From NCBI GenBank assembly GCA_002426025.1, contig DINP01000056.1, positions 20,579-49,941 on the forward strand: a stretch of DNA of 29,363 nucleotides. Reading direction: 5' to 3'. Made by a program: the position numbers and the translations under genes. The notes beneath the pieces were generated by a model, which was given only the letters and a program-made list of their open reading frames with translations, had not been told where the DNA came from and did not search any database. Source of the DNA: Bacteroidales bacterium UBA5537 (GTDB lineage: Bacteria; Bacteroidota; Bacteroidia; Bacteroidales; Lentimicrobiaceae). Shown here in pieces: positions 15,559 to 23,420 of this stretch. Each line of letters starts with the position of its first letter. Positions within the stretch are counted from its first letter, which is position 1.

Positions 15559-15963
15559 ATGCTCATGCGTTTTGAAGGTGTGCGGCTGTTACCGCTGAAT
15601 GTAGGGCTTTTTAGCAGAGGAGCTGCTGTCGCACTTCCCGGAATTGGCATTGTCGCTGCAGAGAAGGGCTTAAAAGCCACCGATTTGCTCAGGCATGAAT
15701 TCGGCCATATTCTGCAATTCAGAAAGTGGGGATTCTTCTTTTTCTGGACATGCATCGCGCCTGCCAGCCTGCTGAGCGCACGAAAATCAAAACGTGATAA
15801 ATCGTATAATCACATGCAATGCTGGACTGAGTGGTCGGCAAATTGCCTGAGTTATCATTACTTCGGTAAACCAGCGGATTGGGATTTTAAACACTATCCA
15901 ATAGGTCCACCATCAGGCACAGATAATAATTTTCCGCGCAAATTGTCGGAAATATTAAACTAA
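15559..15963 (+). CDS. small HExxH zincin-like protein of unknown function
   Basis: A 134-residue protein not assigned to a named family. It carries LLRHEFGHILQFRKWG (HEFGH at residues 46-50), a match to the zincin HExxH motif, and a second acidic motif WTEWSANCLSYHYFG about 40 residues later, whose Glu91 could be the third zinc ligand. Between them is a hydrophobic segment (WGFFFFWTCIAPASLL) that may touch the membrane. No signal peptide is seen. It could be a minimal metalloprotease or a non-catalytic relative. The gene follows the lipoprotein gene by 30 bp on the same strand. Confidence 0.65.
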   Translation: MLMRFEGVRLLPLNVGLFSRGAAVALPGIGIVAAEKGLKATDLLRHEFGHILQFRKWGFFFFWTCIAPASLLSARKSKRDKSYNHMQCWTEWSANCLSYHYFGKPADWDFKHYPIGPPSGTDNNFPRKLSEILN

Positions 15964-16007
15964 TGATTGCAGTTGGACTGAAAGGCAAATTAACAGAAGT
16001 CTGTAAA

Positions 16008-16265
16008 TCAGGATAAATTGATAGACTCAGGCTCCTCACCTTCCTGTTGTTTTATCTGTGCTTTTTTCTTTTTGCTGCGCGATATCGAGATGTGGAAGAA
16101 ATAGCCAAACCCCGCACCAAGAATAAACAGGAAAAGCAGCATCAGCGCAAGCGACATTTGTATTTCCCAGAAAAGCAATTTGAGTGTAGCTACTTCAGAA
16201 TTCTGAACGGCAAAAACTACCAGCAAAACTGCTGCAATAATTGAGATAATAGCTGATTTTGACAT
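16008..16265 (-). CDS. LapA-like (DUF1049) small inner-membrane protein
   Basis: An 85-residue protein with two hydrophobic segments (about residues 4-20 and 36-56). Between them is FAVQNSEVATLKLLFWEIQMSLAL, the QN motif and W/E turn typical of the lipopolysaccharide assembly protein A domain. The C terminus is charged and cytoplasmic (SRSKKKKAQIKQQEGEEPES). In enterobacteria LapA works with LapB in lipopolysaccharide regulation. Here no lapB is visible, so the role is inferred only from the fold. It is divergently transcribed from the sortilin-like gene. Confidence 0.8.
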   Translation of the reverse strand: MSKSAIISIIAAVLLVVFAVQNSEVATLKLLFWEIQMSLALMLLFLFILGAGFGYFFHISISRSKKKKAQIKQQEGEEPESINLS

Positions 16266-16292
16266 AATGGCGGCTTTTTATGAAAGTATCCT

Positions 16293-16300
16293 CAAAGTTA
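16293..16300 (-). promoter_or_regulatory. -7 element of the LapA-like gene promoter
   Basis: TAACTTTG on the minus strand matches TAnnTTTG and lies 27 bases upstream of the ATG at 16265. No good -33 TTTG is seen. It is only ten bases from the opposing -7 element of the divergent gene. Confidence 0.45.
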
Positions 16301-16310
16301 GGTTATTTTT

Positions 16311-16318
16311 TATCTTTG
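16311..16318 (+). promoter_or_regulatory. -7 element of the sortilin-like/T9SS gene promoter
   Basis: TATCTTTG on the plus strand matches TAnnTTTG. It would give a leader of about 105 bases before the ATG at 16431. No clear -33 TTTG is seen. The two divergent -7 elements are almost adjacent, so the promoters probably interfere with each other. Confidence 0.45.
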
Positions 16319-16430
16319 TCAGCAAGCTGGCGAATCAGATTTAAATTTCGGACAATTCGGTTAAAGGAGCTTGTTGATAAAAGCATCATATTGGATAAAC
16401 AGAATTCTGCCTTTTCTAAAATAATCTAAC

Positions 16431-19019
16431 ATGAAATCATTGAGAATCAACGTATTATTTATTGTTCTTCCGGTTTGCATTCTTCTGTTTGCCGGAATCG
16501 CGATGAACAAGAGTCAAAACAGGCATTATACAGCCACTCATTACATGCTGAGCAGGGTTGATCAGCCCCGGGAACCAGGTTATTTGCCCAATGACTGGAT
16601 GGACAGGCAGCGCACCTTTCCTTATGGCTCTGTTAAGCAGGATGTTTACCTGAGTGCTGTAAGGCAAGCCCGCAATATGCAAAAGTATGCAAACCGTAGT
16701 GGCTATAACTGGCAGTTTGCCGGCCCTGCAAATATTGGAGGCAGGATTACCGATATTGAGATTCCGACAGGTTCATTTTCAACAATATTTATTGCTGCCG
16801 CTTCAGGCGGAATTCTGAAAACCACCAACAATGGTAATTCGTGGACAAATATTTTCAGTAATGCAGGCTCTGTTTCAGTAGGCGATATAGCTATTGATAA
16901 AGATAATCCTGATCTTATGTATGCCGGAACCGGCGAGGCAAACTCATCGAGCCAGAGTTTCAGGGGTGATGGTATTTATAAATCCACCGAAGGAGGCGAT
17001 ACCTGGCAACATGTTGGTCTTGAGTCATCTGCCTATATCGGACGCATCGTAATTGACCATGCCAATCCCGAAAAGGTATTTGCAGCTGCCTGTGGCAACC
17101 TTTTTACACCTGATGGTAACCGCGGGGTTTACCGAACAATGGATGGAGGAAATTCATGGGAAAGGGTCCTTTTTATCAGTGATTCAACGGCTGCCATTGA
17201 TTTGGTACAACATCCTACAAATCCTGATATACTTTACGCAGCTATGTGGGAAAGGATGCGTGGCTTGAATTATCGCCGTTCTTTTGGCCCTTCATCCGGT
17301 ATCTGGATGACTACCGATGGAGGCGACTCATGGGCTGAACTGACCAATGGTTTACCACAGGGCAACACAACAGGAAGAATAGGTTTGGCTATTTCACCCT
17401 CCTCGCCATCTTTATTGTATGCTTTTTACGATAACCAGAATGAAGTTGCCGTTTATAAAACCCTGAATGGAGGCCAAAACTGGTCGAGAACCAACGATGG
17501 CAACCTGCAGGGGATGAACAGTTCATTCGGTTGGTATTTTGGTCAGGTGAGGGTGAATCCCGATATTCCTGATATGGTTTATGTTATGGGAGTTCCACTT
17601 TATTTTTCATCTGATGGTGGAAATAACTGGTCGGAAATTGGTTCCAGCATGCATGTTGATCATCATGCTATGTTCTTTCATCCGGTTACCGGCAGAATAT
17701 ACGAAGGTAATGATGGCGGCCTTTATTACAGCGATGATAGCGGTTTTAACTGGACCAAGATGAATAATCTGCCAATTACCCAGTTTTATGATATAGAAAT
17801 TGACCACCTGAATCCGGCAAGGCTCTATGGCGGTACTCAGGACAATAACACCGTCAGAACCCTTACGGGAGAAACTGACGATTGGGAAGCTATTCTGGGC
17901 GGTGATGGATTCTACAGCCTTGTTGACTATACAAATTCAAACATTATTTACGCCGAGTATCAATGGGGAGCGCTGCATAAGTCAACTAACGGAGGTAACT
18001 GGATGACCCCGATTAACAACTATTGGGCAAACGACAGGGTTAGCTGGTCGGCACCGGTTATCATGCATCCACAAGAACCGCAAACCCTCTATTTCGGTAC
18101 TTACCGGGTTTGGAAATCAACCAATGGCGGTAATTCATGGATTGCAGTTAGTGGTGATCTTACCAATGGCGATGATGGTAGCACATTCCATACCATCAGT
18201 ACCCTGGCAATTTCCCCGCTTGAGCCTTTGATTGTTCTGGCCGGAACCGACGATGGCAGGGTGCATATAAGTACAAACGGGGGATCGCTCTGGACAGATA
18301 TCAGTAACGGTTTGCCCGAGCGCTGGATTTCAAGGGTAGCCACTGATCCGTTTGATGTCAATACCATCTATGTTACCCTTTCGGGTTTCAGGTGGGACGA
18401 GCCTCTGGCCCATGTTTATAAATCAAGCAATCTGGGGCAGACCTGGCAGGCAATCAGCAGCGATCTACCCGAACTTCCGGTAAATTCATTTATTGCTGAC
18501 CCAACCCGTCAGGGCCGCTTGTTTGTTGGTACCGACGCCGGGGTTTTTATGTCAGGCAATCAGGGTGTTAGCTGGCAAAGTTTAAACGAAGGGCTTGGTA
18601 ATGTTCCTGTAATGTCAATGAAAATTCATCAATCAACAGAAACACTTGTTATCGGCACCTACGGCCTTTCGGCCTATCGTCTTGATTTATCAGAACTGAA
18701 TGTTGGAATGGTTGAATATACCGCTCCGGCCAGTGGCCTGACCATTGGCAATATTTATCCTTTGCCATTTACTTCAGGCTCATCCGGTAATATGTGGATT
18801 CCTGTTGTTTCAGCAACGTCAGCGATAGCCAAATTAACCATTACCGACCTTCTGGGCCGCCCGATTAAATCTATTTCCTCAGTGAATCTTACGGCAGGTG
18901 CAAATACACTTTCGTGGGATGGTCGTCAAGACAACGGCAGTAAAGCCGGTGCTGGCAACTATCTGGTGATTGTTGAAACGCAAGGGAAAAGAGCAGTTAA
19001 GAAATTAATTCTGTTGTAA
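16431..19019 (+). CDS. sortilin-like Asp-box propeller protein with probable type IX secretion C-terminal domain
   Basis: An 862-residue secreted protein. A signal peptide covers about residues 1-25. From about residue 95 the protein is a chain of beta-propeller blades with 12 Asp-box-like motifs (S/T-x-D/N-x-G-x-x-W), including TTNNGNSW, STEGGDTW, TMDGGNSW, TTDGGDSW and STNGGNSW. This is the pattern of VPS10/sortilin-type and BNR-repeat proteins, often called glycosyl hydrolases without proof. The final about 90 residues (NIYPLPF, ITDLLGRPIKS, WDGRQDNGSKAGAGNYLV, AVKKLILL) look like a T9SS sorting domain, with similarity to a FlgD Ig-like fold. The ligand is unknown. The gene ends beside a bidirectional terminator. 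Confidence 0.88.
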   Translation: MKSLRINVLFIVLPVCILLFAGIAMNKSQNRHYTATHYMLSRVDQPREPGYLPNDWMDRQRTFPYGSVKQDVYLSAVRQARNMQKYANRSGYNWQFAGPANIGGRITDIEIPTGSFSTIFIAAASGGILKTTNNGNSWTNIFSNAGSVSVGDIAIDKDNPDLMYAGTGEANSSSQSFRGDGIYKSTEGGDTWQHVGLESSAYIGRIVIDHANPEKVFAAACGNLFTPDGNRGVYRTMDGGNSWERVLFISDSTAAIDLVQHPTNPDILYAAMWERMRGLNYRRSFGPSSGIWMTTDGGDSWAELTNGLPQGNTTGRIGLAISPSSPSLLYAFYDNQNEVAVYKTLNGGQNWSRTNDGNLQGMNSSFGWYFGQVRVNPDIPDMVYVMGVPLYFSSDGGNNWSEIGSSMHVDHHAMFFHPVTGRIYEGNDGGLYYSDDSGFNWTKMNNLPITQFYDIEIDHLNPARLYGGTQDNNTVRTLTGETDDWEAILGGDGFYSLVDYTNSNIIYAEYQWGALHKSTNGGNWMTPINNYWANDRVSWSAPVIMHPQEPQTLYFGTYRVWKSTNGGNSWIAVSGDLTNGDDGSTFHTISTLAISPLEPLIVLAGTDDGRVHISTNGGSLWTDISNGLPERWISRVATDPFDVNTIYVTLSGFRWDEPLAHVYKSSNLGQTWQAISSDLPELPVNSFIADPTRQGRLFVGTDAGVFMSGNQGVSWQSLNEGLGNVPVMSMKIHQSTETLVIGTYGLSAYRLDLSELNVGMVEYTAPASGLTIGNIYPLPFTSGSSGNMWIPVVSATSAIAKLTITDLLGRPIKSISSVNLTAGANTLSWDGRQDNGSKAGAGNYLVIVETQGKRAVKKLILL

Positions 19020-19055
19020 AAGTAAAAGCCGGTAAATAAAAACCGGCTTTACTTT
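19020..19055. terminator. bidirectional terminator between convergent genes
   Basis: AAAGCCGGT (19025-19033) pairs with ACCGGCTTT (19042-19050) around an 8-base loop. The stem extends outward past a one-base bulge. On the plus strand it runs into a T-rich tail; on the minus strand the tail is a shorter TACTTTT. It begins right after the stop of the propeller gene and abuts the stop of the PiT gene at 19056, so one structure serves both. Confidence 0.75.
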
Positions 19056-21326
19056 TTATTGTTCTTCTTTCGGATGTCCGGCCTGTTCTAGGTCGCGGCT
19101 TGATTTCAACAGATTGACTGTAAAGAGTGAAAGGTTTTTGATCTCAGCCAGTATGTTCAGATACAACATACTGTTACGGGTTCCGGTTTCATTGTTTTTG
19201 ATTCGTTTTACCTGCTTCTTGCGGTTATCTTCCACAATTCTGAGAATATTCTGGTGGCGGGTGATAATCAGGTCGAAATCTTCGTAATTCTTCTTTTTCA
19301 GCATCTTCAGGACTTCTTCAAAAAGAAGTGAAATCTCACCGTTAAGTCTTGAAATTTCCTCAATCTGGACAGGGATCAGTGGTTTGTGATTGTTCTCTAC
19401 GTGCTCAAAACTTGGGTTAATGATGTAGGAGATACAATGATTGATTTCGCGCAGATAGTCAATCGCCTGTACATAATAATGTCCCGATTCCACAGAATCT
19501 TCCCTAAGGTGAACCAGTGTTTTGCTGATGTTGTTTTTCAGCCTTTTGGTAGTGATATTAAGGTTTTCCGATTCATTTTTTGCACTTTTTAGGATTTTAC
19601 GGTCTTCATCAACCAGGCCCATAATGGTTTCGTTGAAAATGGCTAAACTTTGCTGAAGAACCTGCTGAATGGTAAGAGAGCAACGTACGATAATGGTTTC
19701 GGTACTGAGTTCATCTGTTGGCATAGATCCTAAAAGATCATCTGCTTTACGGATATTGGAGCGGCGGACATGAATGCGATGTGTGCGGTATATCAGCACT
19801 CCGGCAAGTGTAATTAGGGTAAAGATAGCCACCATGCCGCCATAATAGATAATGACTGCTGCTATCAGGGAAACAGTAAATGCTGCCAATGCTGTAAAAA
19901 ACCACCCTCCGATTACTGAAAGAACACCGGTAATGCGGTAAACAGCGCTTTCGCGACCCCAGGCTCTGTCAGAAAGCGAGGTTCCCATCGCAACCATAAA
20001 AGTTACATAGGTAGTTGATAAAGGTAATTTCAAAGAGGTTCCCAGTGCAATCAACATGCTGGCAACCACTAGGTTAACACTTGCTCTGAGCATGTCAAAG
20101 GCGGCACCTTCGGGCATTTGCTTGCGTGTAATTTCATCGGGTGGATTAAATCGTTGCTCTATCCAGTTATCAAACTTTTCGGGAACAAACCTGCTGACAG
20201 CATTGGCCATGTTGCGGGTTCCCCTGACAAGATTTCTCGATAAGATTGATGAATTAAACCTTTCGGTTCCTTCTCCCTGCCGGCTTAAATCAACAGATGT
20301 TTCAATAACTGAGCGCGCTTTCTTTGAAGTCCATAGGGTGTAAGCCATAACAATACCAGCTATCAGCAACATCCAGGTTTCTGTTTTGACATCATCGGCA
20401 AGGCCGGTCATTAAAAATGTTTCAGGATCTGCCCCCGGCACCGCGATAAAAAGCTGGTATGCCTTCAATCCTGCAAGGGGAACACCAATAAAGTTGACCA
20501 GGTCATTTCCTGCAAAGGCCATTGCCAGCGCGAAGGTTCCTGCCAGAACAACCATTTTAAGAACGTTCAGCCTGAAAATCAGGATACCCAACTGAAGCAT
20601 AATCGTCCATCCGACCAGACTAAACAGCAATATAGCTGACGTGTGTTCTTTTATATATCCGAGTGTTTCGGGTGTGATAAACGAGGCTCCTTTGGCACCT
20701 TTAATCAGCATAAAATAGGTGATCCCGGTAATGGCAATTCCACCCCAGAGCGCACCAAAATATTTGAGGTTATGCCGCAAATTAAAGGTGAACAACATCC
20801 TGGTGATGTATTGTATCAGTGCACCGACACTAAAGGCAATGGCAACGGAGACAAGGATTCCGGTTATAATAGCCAGAGCTTTTGCTGAGTTGATATACTG
20901 GCCGATATCCTGCATTGTTTGTTCTGAACCGGCGATTTTAATAATTGCAATGGCAACCGAAGCCCCGAGCAACTCAAAAACGATAGAAACTGTGGTAGAT
21001 GTGGGTAACCCGAAGGTATTAAACATGTCGAGCAGGATTACATCAGTAATCATAACTGCCAGAAAAATGATAATAACTTCGTTGAAATTAAATTCTCCCG
21101 GGTAGAAAAGACCTTTTCGGGCAATTTCCATCAATCCGCTGGAAAATGTGGCTCCAATCAGGACCCCGACACTTGCAACGATTAATACAGTGCGAAATGA
21201 CGCTGCCTTTGCGCCAATGGCTGAATTGAGAAAATTAACAGCATCGTTTGCAACTCCGACCATAAGGTCTGAAAATGCGAGGAGAAACAGGACAACGACA
21301 AAAATAAGGTAAACACTCTCCATCAA
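19056..21326 (-). CDS. PiT-family inorganic phosphate transporter with C-terminal PhoU-like extension
   Basis: A 756-residue fusion. The first 510 or so residues are a PiT-type permease. The first signature is at residues 24-43 (GVANDAVNFLNSAIGAKAAS), and the inverted second repeat has the degenerate form AFAGNDLVNFIGVPLAGL. A long insertion between helices holds SRNLVRGTRNMANAVSRF. The last about 210 residues (from TETIIVRCSLTIQQVLQQSL) form a helical, PhoU/DUF47-like cytoplasmic domain. Ordinary PiT permeases lack this tail. It probably regulates gating. The gene has its own promoter with a putative Pho box (21390-21406) and follows the Na/Pi cotransporter gene on the same strand. Confidence 0.9.
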   Translation of the reverse strand: MMESVYLIFVVVLFLLAFSDLMVGVANDAVNFLNSAIGAKAASFRTVLIVASVGVLIGATFSSGLMEIARKGLFYPGEFNFNEVIIIFLAVMITDVILLDMFNTFGLPTSTTVSIVFELLGASVAIAIIKIAGSEQTMQDIGQYINSAKALAIITGILVSVAIAFSVGALIQYITRMLFTFNLRHNLKYFGALWGGIAITGITYFMLIKGAKGASFITPETLGYIKEHTSAILLFSLVGWTIMLQLGILIFRLNVLKMVVLAGTFALAMAFAGNDLVNFIGVPLAGLKAYQLFIAVPGADPETFLMTGLADDVKTETWMLLIAGIVMAYTLWTSKKARSVIETSVDLSRQGEGTERFNSSILSRNLVRGTRNMANAVSRFVPEKFDNWIEQRFNPPDEITRKQMPEGAAFDMLRASVNLVVASMLIALGTSLKLPLSTTYVTFMVAMGTSLSDRAWGRESAVYRITGVLSVIGGWFFTALAAFTVSLIAAVIIYYGGMVAIFTLITLAGVLIYRTHRIHVRRSNIRKADDLLGSMPTDELSTETIIVRCSLTIQQVLQQSLAIFNETIMGLVDEDRKILKSAKNESENLNITTKRLKNNISKTLVHLREDSVESGHYYVQAIDYLREINHCISYIINPSFEHVENNHKPLIPVQIEEISRLNGEISLLFEEVLKMLKKKNYEDFDLIITRHQNILRIVEDNRKKQVKRIKNNETGTRNSMLYLNILAEIKNLSLFTVNLLKSSRDLEQAGHPKEEQ

Positions 21327-21351
21327 AAAAGTATCAGTACATTGTGACTGG

Positions 21352-21359
21352 CAAAATTA
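21352..21359 (-). promoter_or_regulatory. -7 element of the PiT-PhoU gene promoter
   Basis: TAATTTTG on the minus strand matches TAnnTTTG, 26 bases upstream of the ATG at 21326. There is no TTTG at the -33 position. Instead the TTAACA direct repeat ends 30 bp upstream, as expected for an activator-dependent promoter. Confidence 0.55.
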
Positions 21360-21389
21360 CGCAGTAGCTTAAATTTTTGCTGTTTCCAA

Positions 21390-21406
21390 TGTTAAGTTAA
21401 TGTTAA
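21390..21406 (-). promoter_or_regulatory. putative Pho box upstream of the PiT-PhoU gene
   Basis: Read on the minus strand the site is TTAACA-TTAAC-TTAACA followed by TTGG. Two TTAACA half-sites have an 11-bp period, the repeat geometry of PhoB/PhoP family response regulator boxes. An almost identical site stands before the DUF47-PiT operon (23293-23309). The regulator gene is not in the window, so the name is inference. Confidence 0.6.
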
Positions 21407-21419
21407 ATAACACAAATTA

Positions 21420-23120
21420 TTATTTGGTATTACTTGCAATAGCCTGGTTAACATTAATTACATGATCAGCAAGTTTTTCGCACTGGTTGAGCAGTTCAGC
21501 ATAGTAAGCCGCCTGTTTATAAGGGAATTCCCCTGCGTCAACTTTTTGTTTGTGCAGCGAAATCAACTTATCGCGCATTTCATTAATTCTCAATTCAGTT
21601 TCTGTAGCTTTTGCAAGAATTCCCGGACGGTAATCTTTCGATAGATTATCGTTCATATTCGTAAGCGATTCATTTACAAGGTCGAATAATAGAAAGAGCG
21701 CGTCGCGCATTTCCTGGGTAAACCAGGCTTTGGCTTCGTTTTTATTTCTGATTGTCCTTTCCATTTGCATGCACTGGTCGGCTATGCTTTCGAGGTCATC
21801 AATTATTTTCAGCATTGATCTTACCCTTCTTGAATTGGCCTCCGATAAGTCGTTTTCAGTAATTTTTGTAATAAATTCAGCTATTTCACGCTCATATTCA
21901 TCGGCTTGTTCCTCGCATTTTATTATGCGTTTCTGTATTTTTTCAAACTTACCTTCCCGTTTTTCAGTCAGATATTCCGGAATCAGGCTGAACATATAGG
22001 CAACATGCTTTCCGAACAGGTGGATCTCTTCGCGGGCCTGCAGCAACTCAACTTCGTTCATCGACATTAACTTCGACTTGAAATATTTGAGCCGATAGCT
22101 CTTCTTCTCGTTGGCCCTGAGTGGAATAATGATTTCCAGCAATTTCTTCAGTTGTGGAATAAACCAAACCAAAAGCAGGGTATTCACCAAATTGAAACCA
22201 GTATGGAAAACAGATAATCCAAGGGTAGAGATATCTCCATTCAGTAGCATGGTGTTGTTTCCGGCTAATAACCGGGCTGTCGCTGATGAAAAATCAATCA
22301 TATAACGGAAGAAGATCAGCGCCCAGATTATCCCGATCAGGTTAAATAAAGTATGGCCTAACGCGAGCCGCTTAGCCGATGAATTGGCCATGATGGCTGC
22401 CAGGTTGGCGGTGATTGTTGTACCCAGATTCTCGCCCAGAATCATCGCAGCAGCATTATCGTAACCAATAAGTCCATTGTGGCACATTACAAATGTTAAA
22501 GCAATGGTTGCACTCGATGATTGAATCAACAGGGTGATGACCAGTCCTACACCAACAAAAAGCAGGTCAGATGCCAGTCCTGTATTGGTAAAGCCAGATA
22601 TGATACCAACCAGTGGGGTTCCGTCTTCGATACCGGGAATTGCACTTTTCATAAATTGCAACCCCAGGAAAAGGAGTGCAAATCCGGTAATAAACTCTCC
22701 AATTGCTTTCTTTCTGGTACCTTTCATGAAAAGGAATGGCAGAGCCATACCAAGCATCGGAAGTAAAATGATGTTGAAATCAACCCTGAAACCAAAGTAG
22801 GATACGAGCCAGGCCGTAACAGTTGTTCCGATATTGGCACCCATCATTATACCCAAAGCCTGGGTAAGATTGAACAGTCCGGCGTTCACGAAACTTACAA
22901 GCATTACCGTTACCGCGGATGATGACTGTATGAAGCCTGTTACCAGGAATCCTGCACTTATTGCTCTGAAGCGGTTTGAAACAATGGATGAAAACACCTT
23001 GTGCATGCGGCTTCCTCCCAGCCGTTGCAGGGATTCGCTCATCAGTTTCATCCCAAACAAAAACAGGGTAAGTGATCCAAGAACCGATAAGACAGATATG
23101 AGTGAATCGAAAAAAAACAT
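21420..23120 (-). CDS. Na+/phosphate cotransporter (NptA/PNaS type) with C-terminal PhoU domain
   Basis: A 566-residue protein. The membrane half contains the paired QSSSA signatures of the PNaS family, GFIQSSSAVTVM at about 63-74 and LLIQSSSATIAL at about 198-209. Each is followed by an Asn-x-Gly-Thr-Thr loop (GANIGTT and GENLGTT). The C-terminal half, from about residue 350, is a helical PhoU-like domain (EIHLFGKHVAYMFSLIPEYL). It imports phosphate with sodium. It has a canonical promoter at 23157-23187 and no Pho box close to it, so it may be the constitutive member of the cluster. Confidence 0.93.
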   Translation of the reverse strand: MFFFDSLISVLSVLGSLTLFLFGMKLMSESLQRLGGSRMHKVFSSIVSNRFRAISAGFLVTGFIQSSSAVTVMLVSFVNAGLFNLTQALGIMMGANIGTTVTAWLVSYFGFRVDFNIILLPMLGMALPFLFMKGTRKKAIGEFITGFALLFLGLQFMKSAIPGIEDGTPLVGIISGFTNTGLASDLLFVGVGLVITLLIQSSSATIALTFVMCHNGLIGYDNAAAMILGENLGTTITANLAAIMANSSAKRLALGHTLFNLIGIIWALIFFRYMIDFSSATARLLAGNNTMLLNGDISTLGLSVFHTGFNLVNTLLLVWFIPQLKKLLEIIIPLRANEKKSYRLKYFKSKLMSMNEVELLQAREEIHLFGKHVAYMFSLIPEYLTEKREGKFEKIQKRIIKCEEQADEYEREIAEFITKITENDLSEANSRRVRSMLKIIDDLESIADQCMQMERTIRNKNEAKAWFTQEMRDALFLLFDLVNESLTNMNDNLSKDYRPGILAKATETELRINEMRDKLISLHKQKVDAGEFPYKQAAYYAELLNQCEKLADHVINVNQAIASNTK

Positions 23121-23156
23121 TTGTAAAATTTAGATAGGTTTAGGAGTCCACTGCAA

Positions 23157-23187
23157 CAAAAGTAATCAGTTTAGGTATCCTTTCAAA
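23157..23187 (-). promoter_or_regulatory. canonical promoter of the Na+/phosphate cotransporter gene
   Basis: On the minus strand TTTG (23187-23184) and TACTTTTG (23164-23157) are separated by 19 bases, the full Bacteroidota -33/-7 arrangement. Transcription would begin near 23150, about 30 bases before the ATG at 23120. No TTAACA repeat is close to it. Confidence 0.65.
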
Positions 23188-23292
23188 ATGGTGCAAAATA
23201 ATTGCCCCGGATACTCATAAAAATAAAGTCTGATAAATATGAAATTAGTGGAAATTCATTAGCTTTGGTTCGCCTGTTGCAGGTTATAAAAC

Positions 23293-23309
23293 TTAACAAT
23301 TACTTAACA
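23293..23309 (+). promoter_or_regulatory. putative Pho box upstream of the DUF47-PiT operon
   Basis: TTAACA-ATTAC-TTAACA, followed by TTGG, repeats the site at 21390-21406 with only two differences, both in the spacer. CTTAACA occurs twice with an 11-bp period. The site lies in the 300-bp divergent intergenic region 23121-23420, where I see no gene. The repeat is 112 bp upstream of the ATG at 23421. Confidence 0.6.
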
Positions 23310-23340
23310 TTGGCTTCGTTTTTCTGGCTTTATTCACCGC

Positions 23341-23348
23341 TACATTTG
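23341..23348 (+). promoter_or_regulatory. -7 element of the DUF47-PiT operon promoter
   Basis: TACATTTG matches TAnnTTTG. It lies 31 bp downstream of the TTAACA repeat, the same geometry as the other site (30 bp). No TTTG is present at -33. Transcription would begin near 23355 with a leader of about 65 bases. Confidence 0.55.
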
Positions 23349-23420
23349 CCTGAATTTTTTAGATAATAATATCCACCTTTCATCTTTCCTGGTAATACAT
23401 TCTAACACCATCAATAATCT

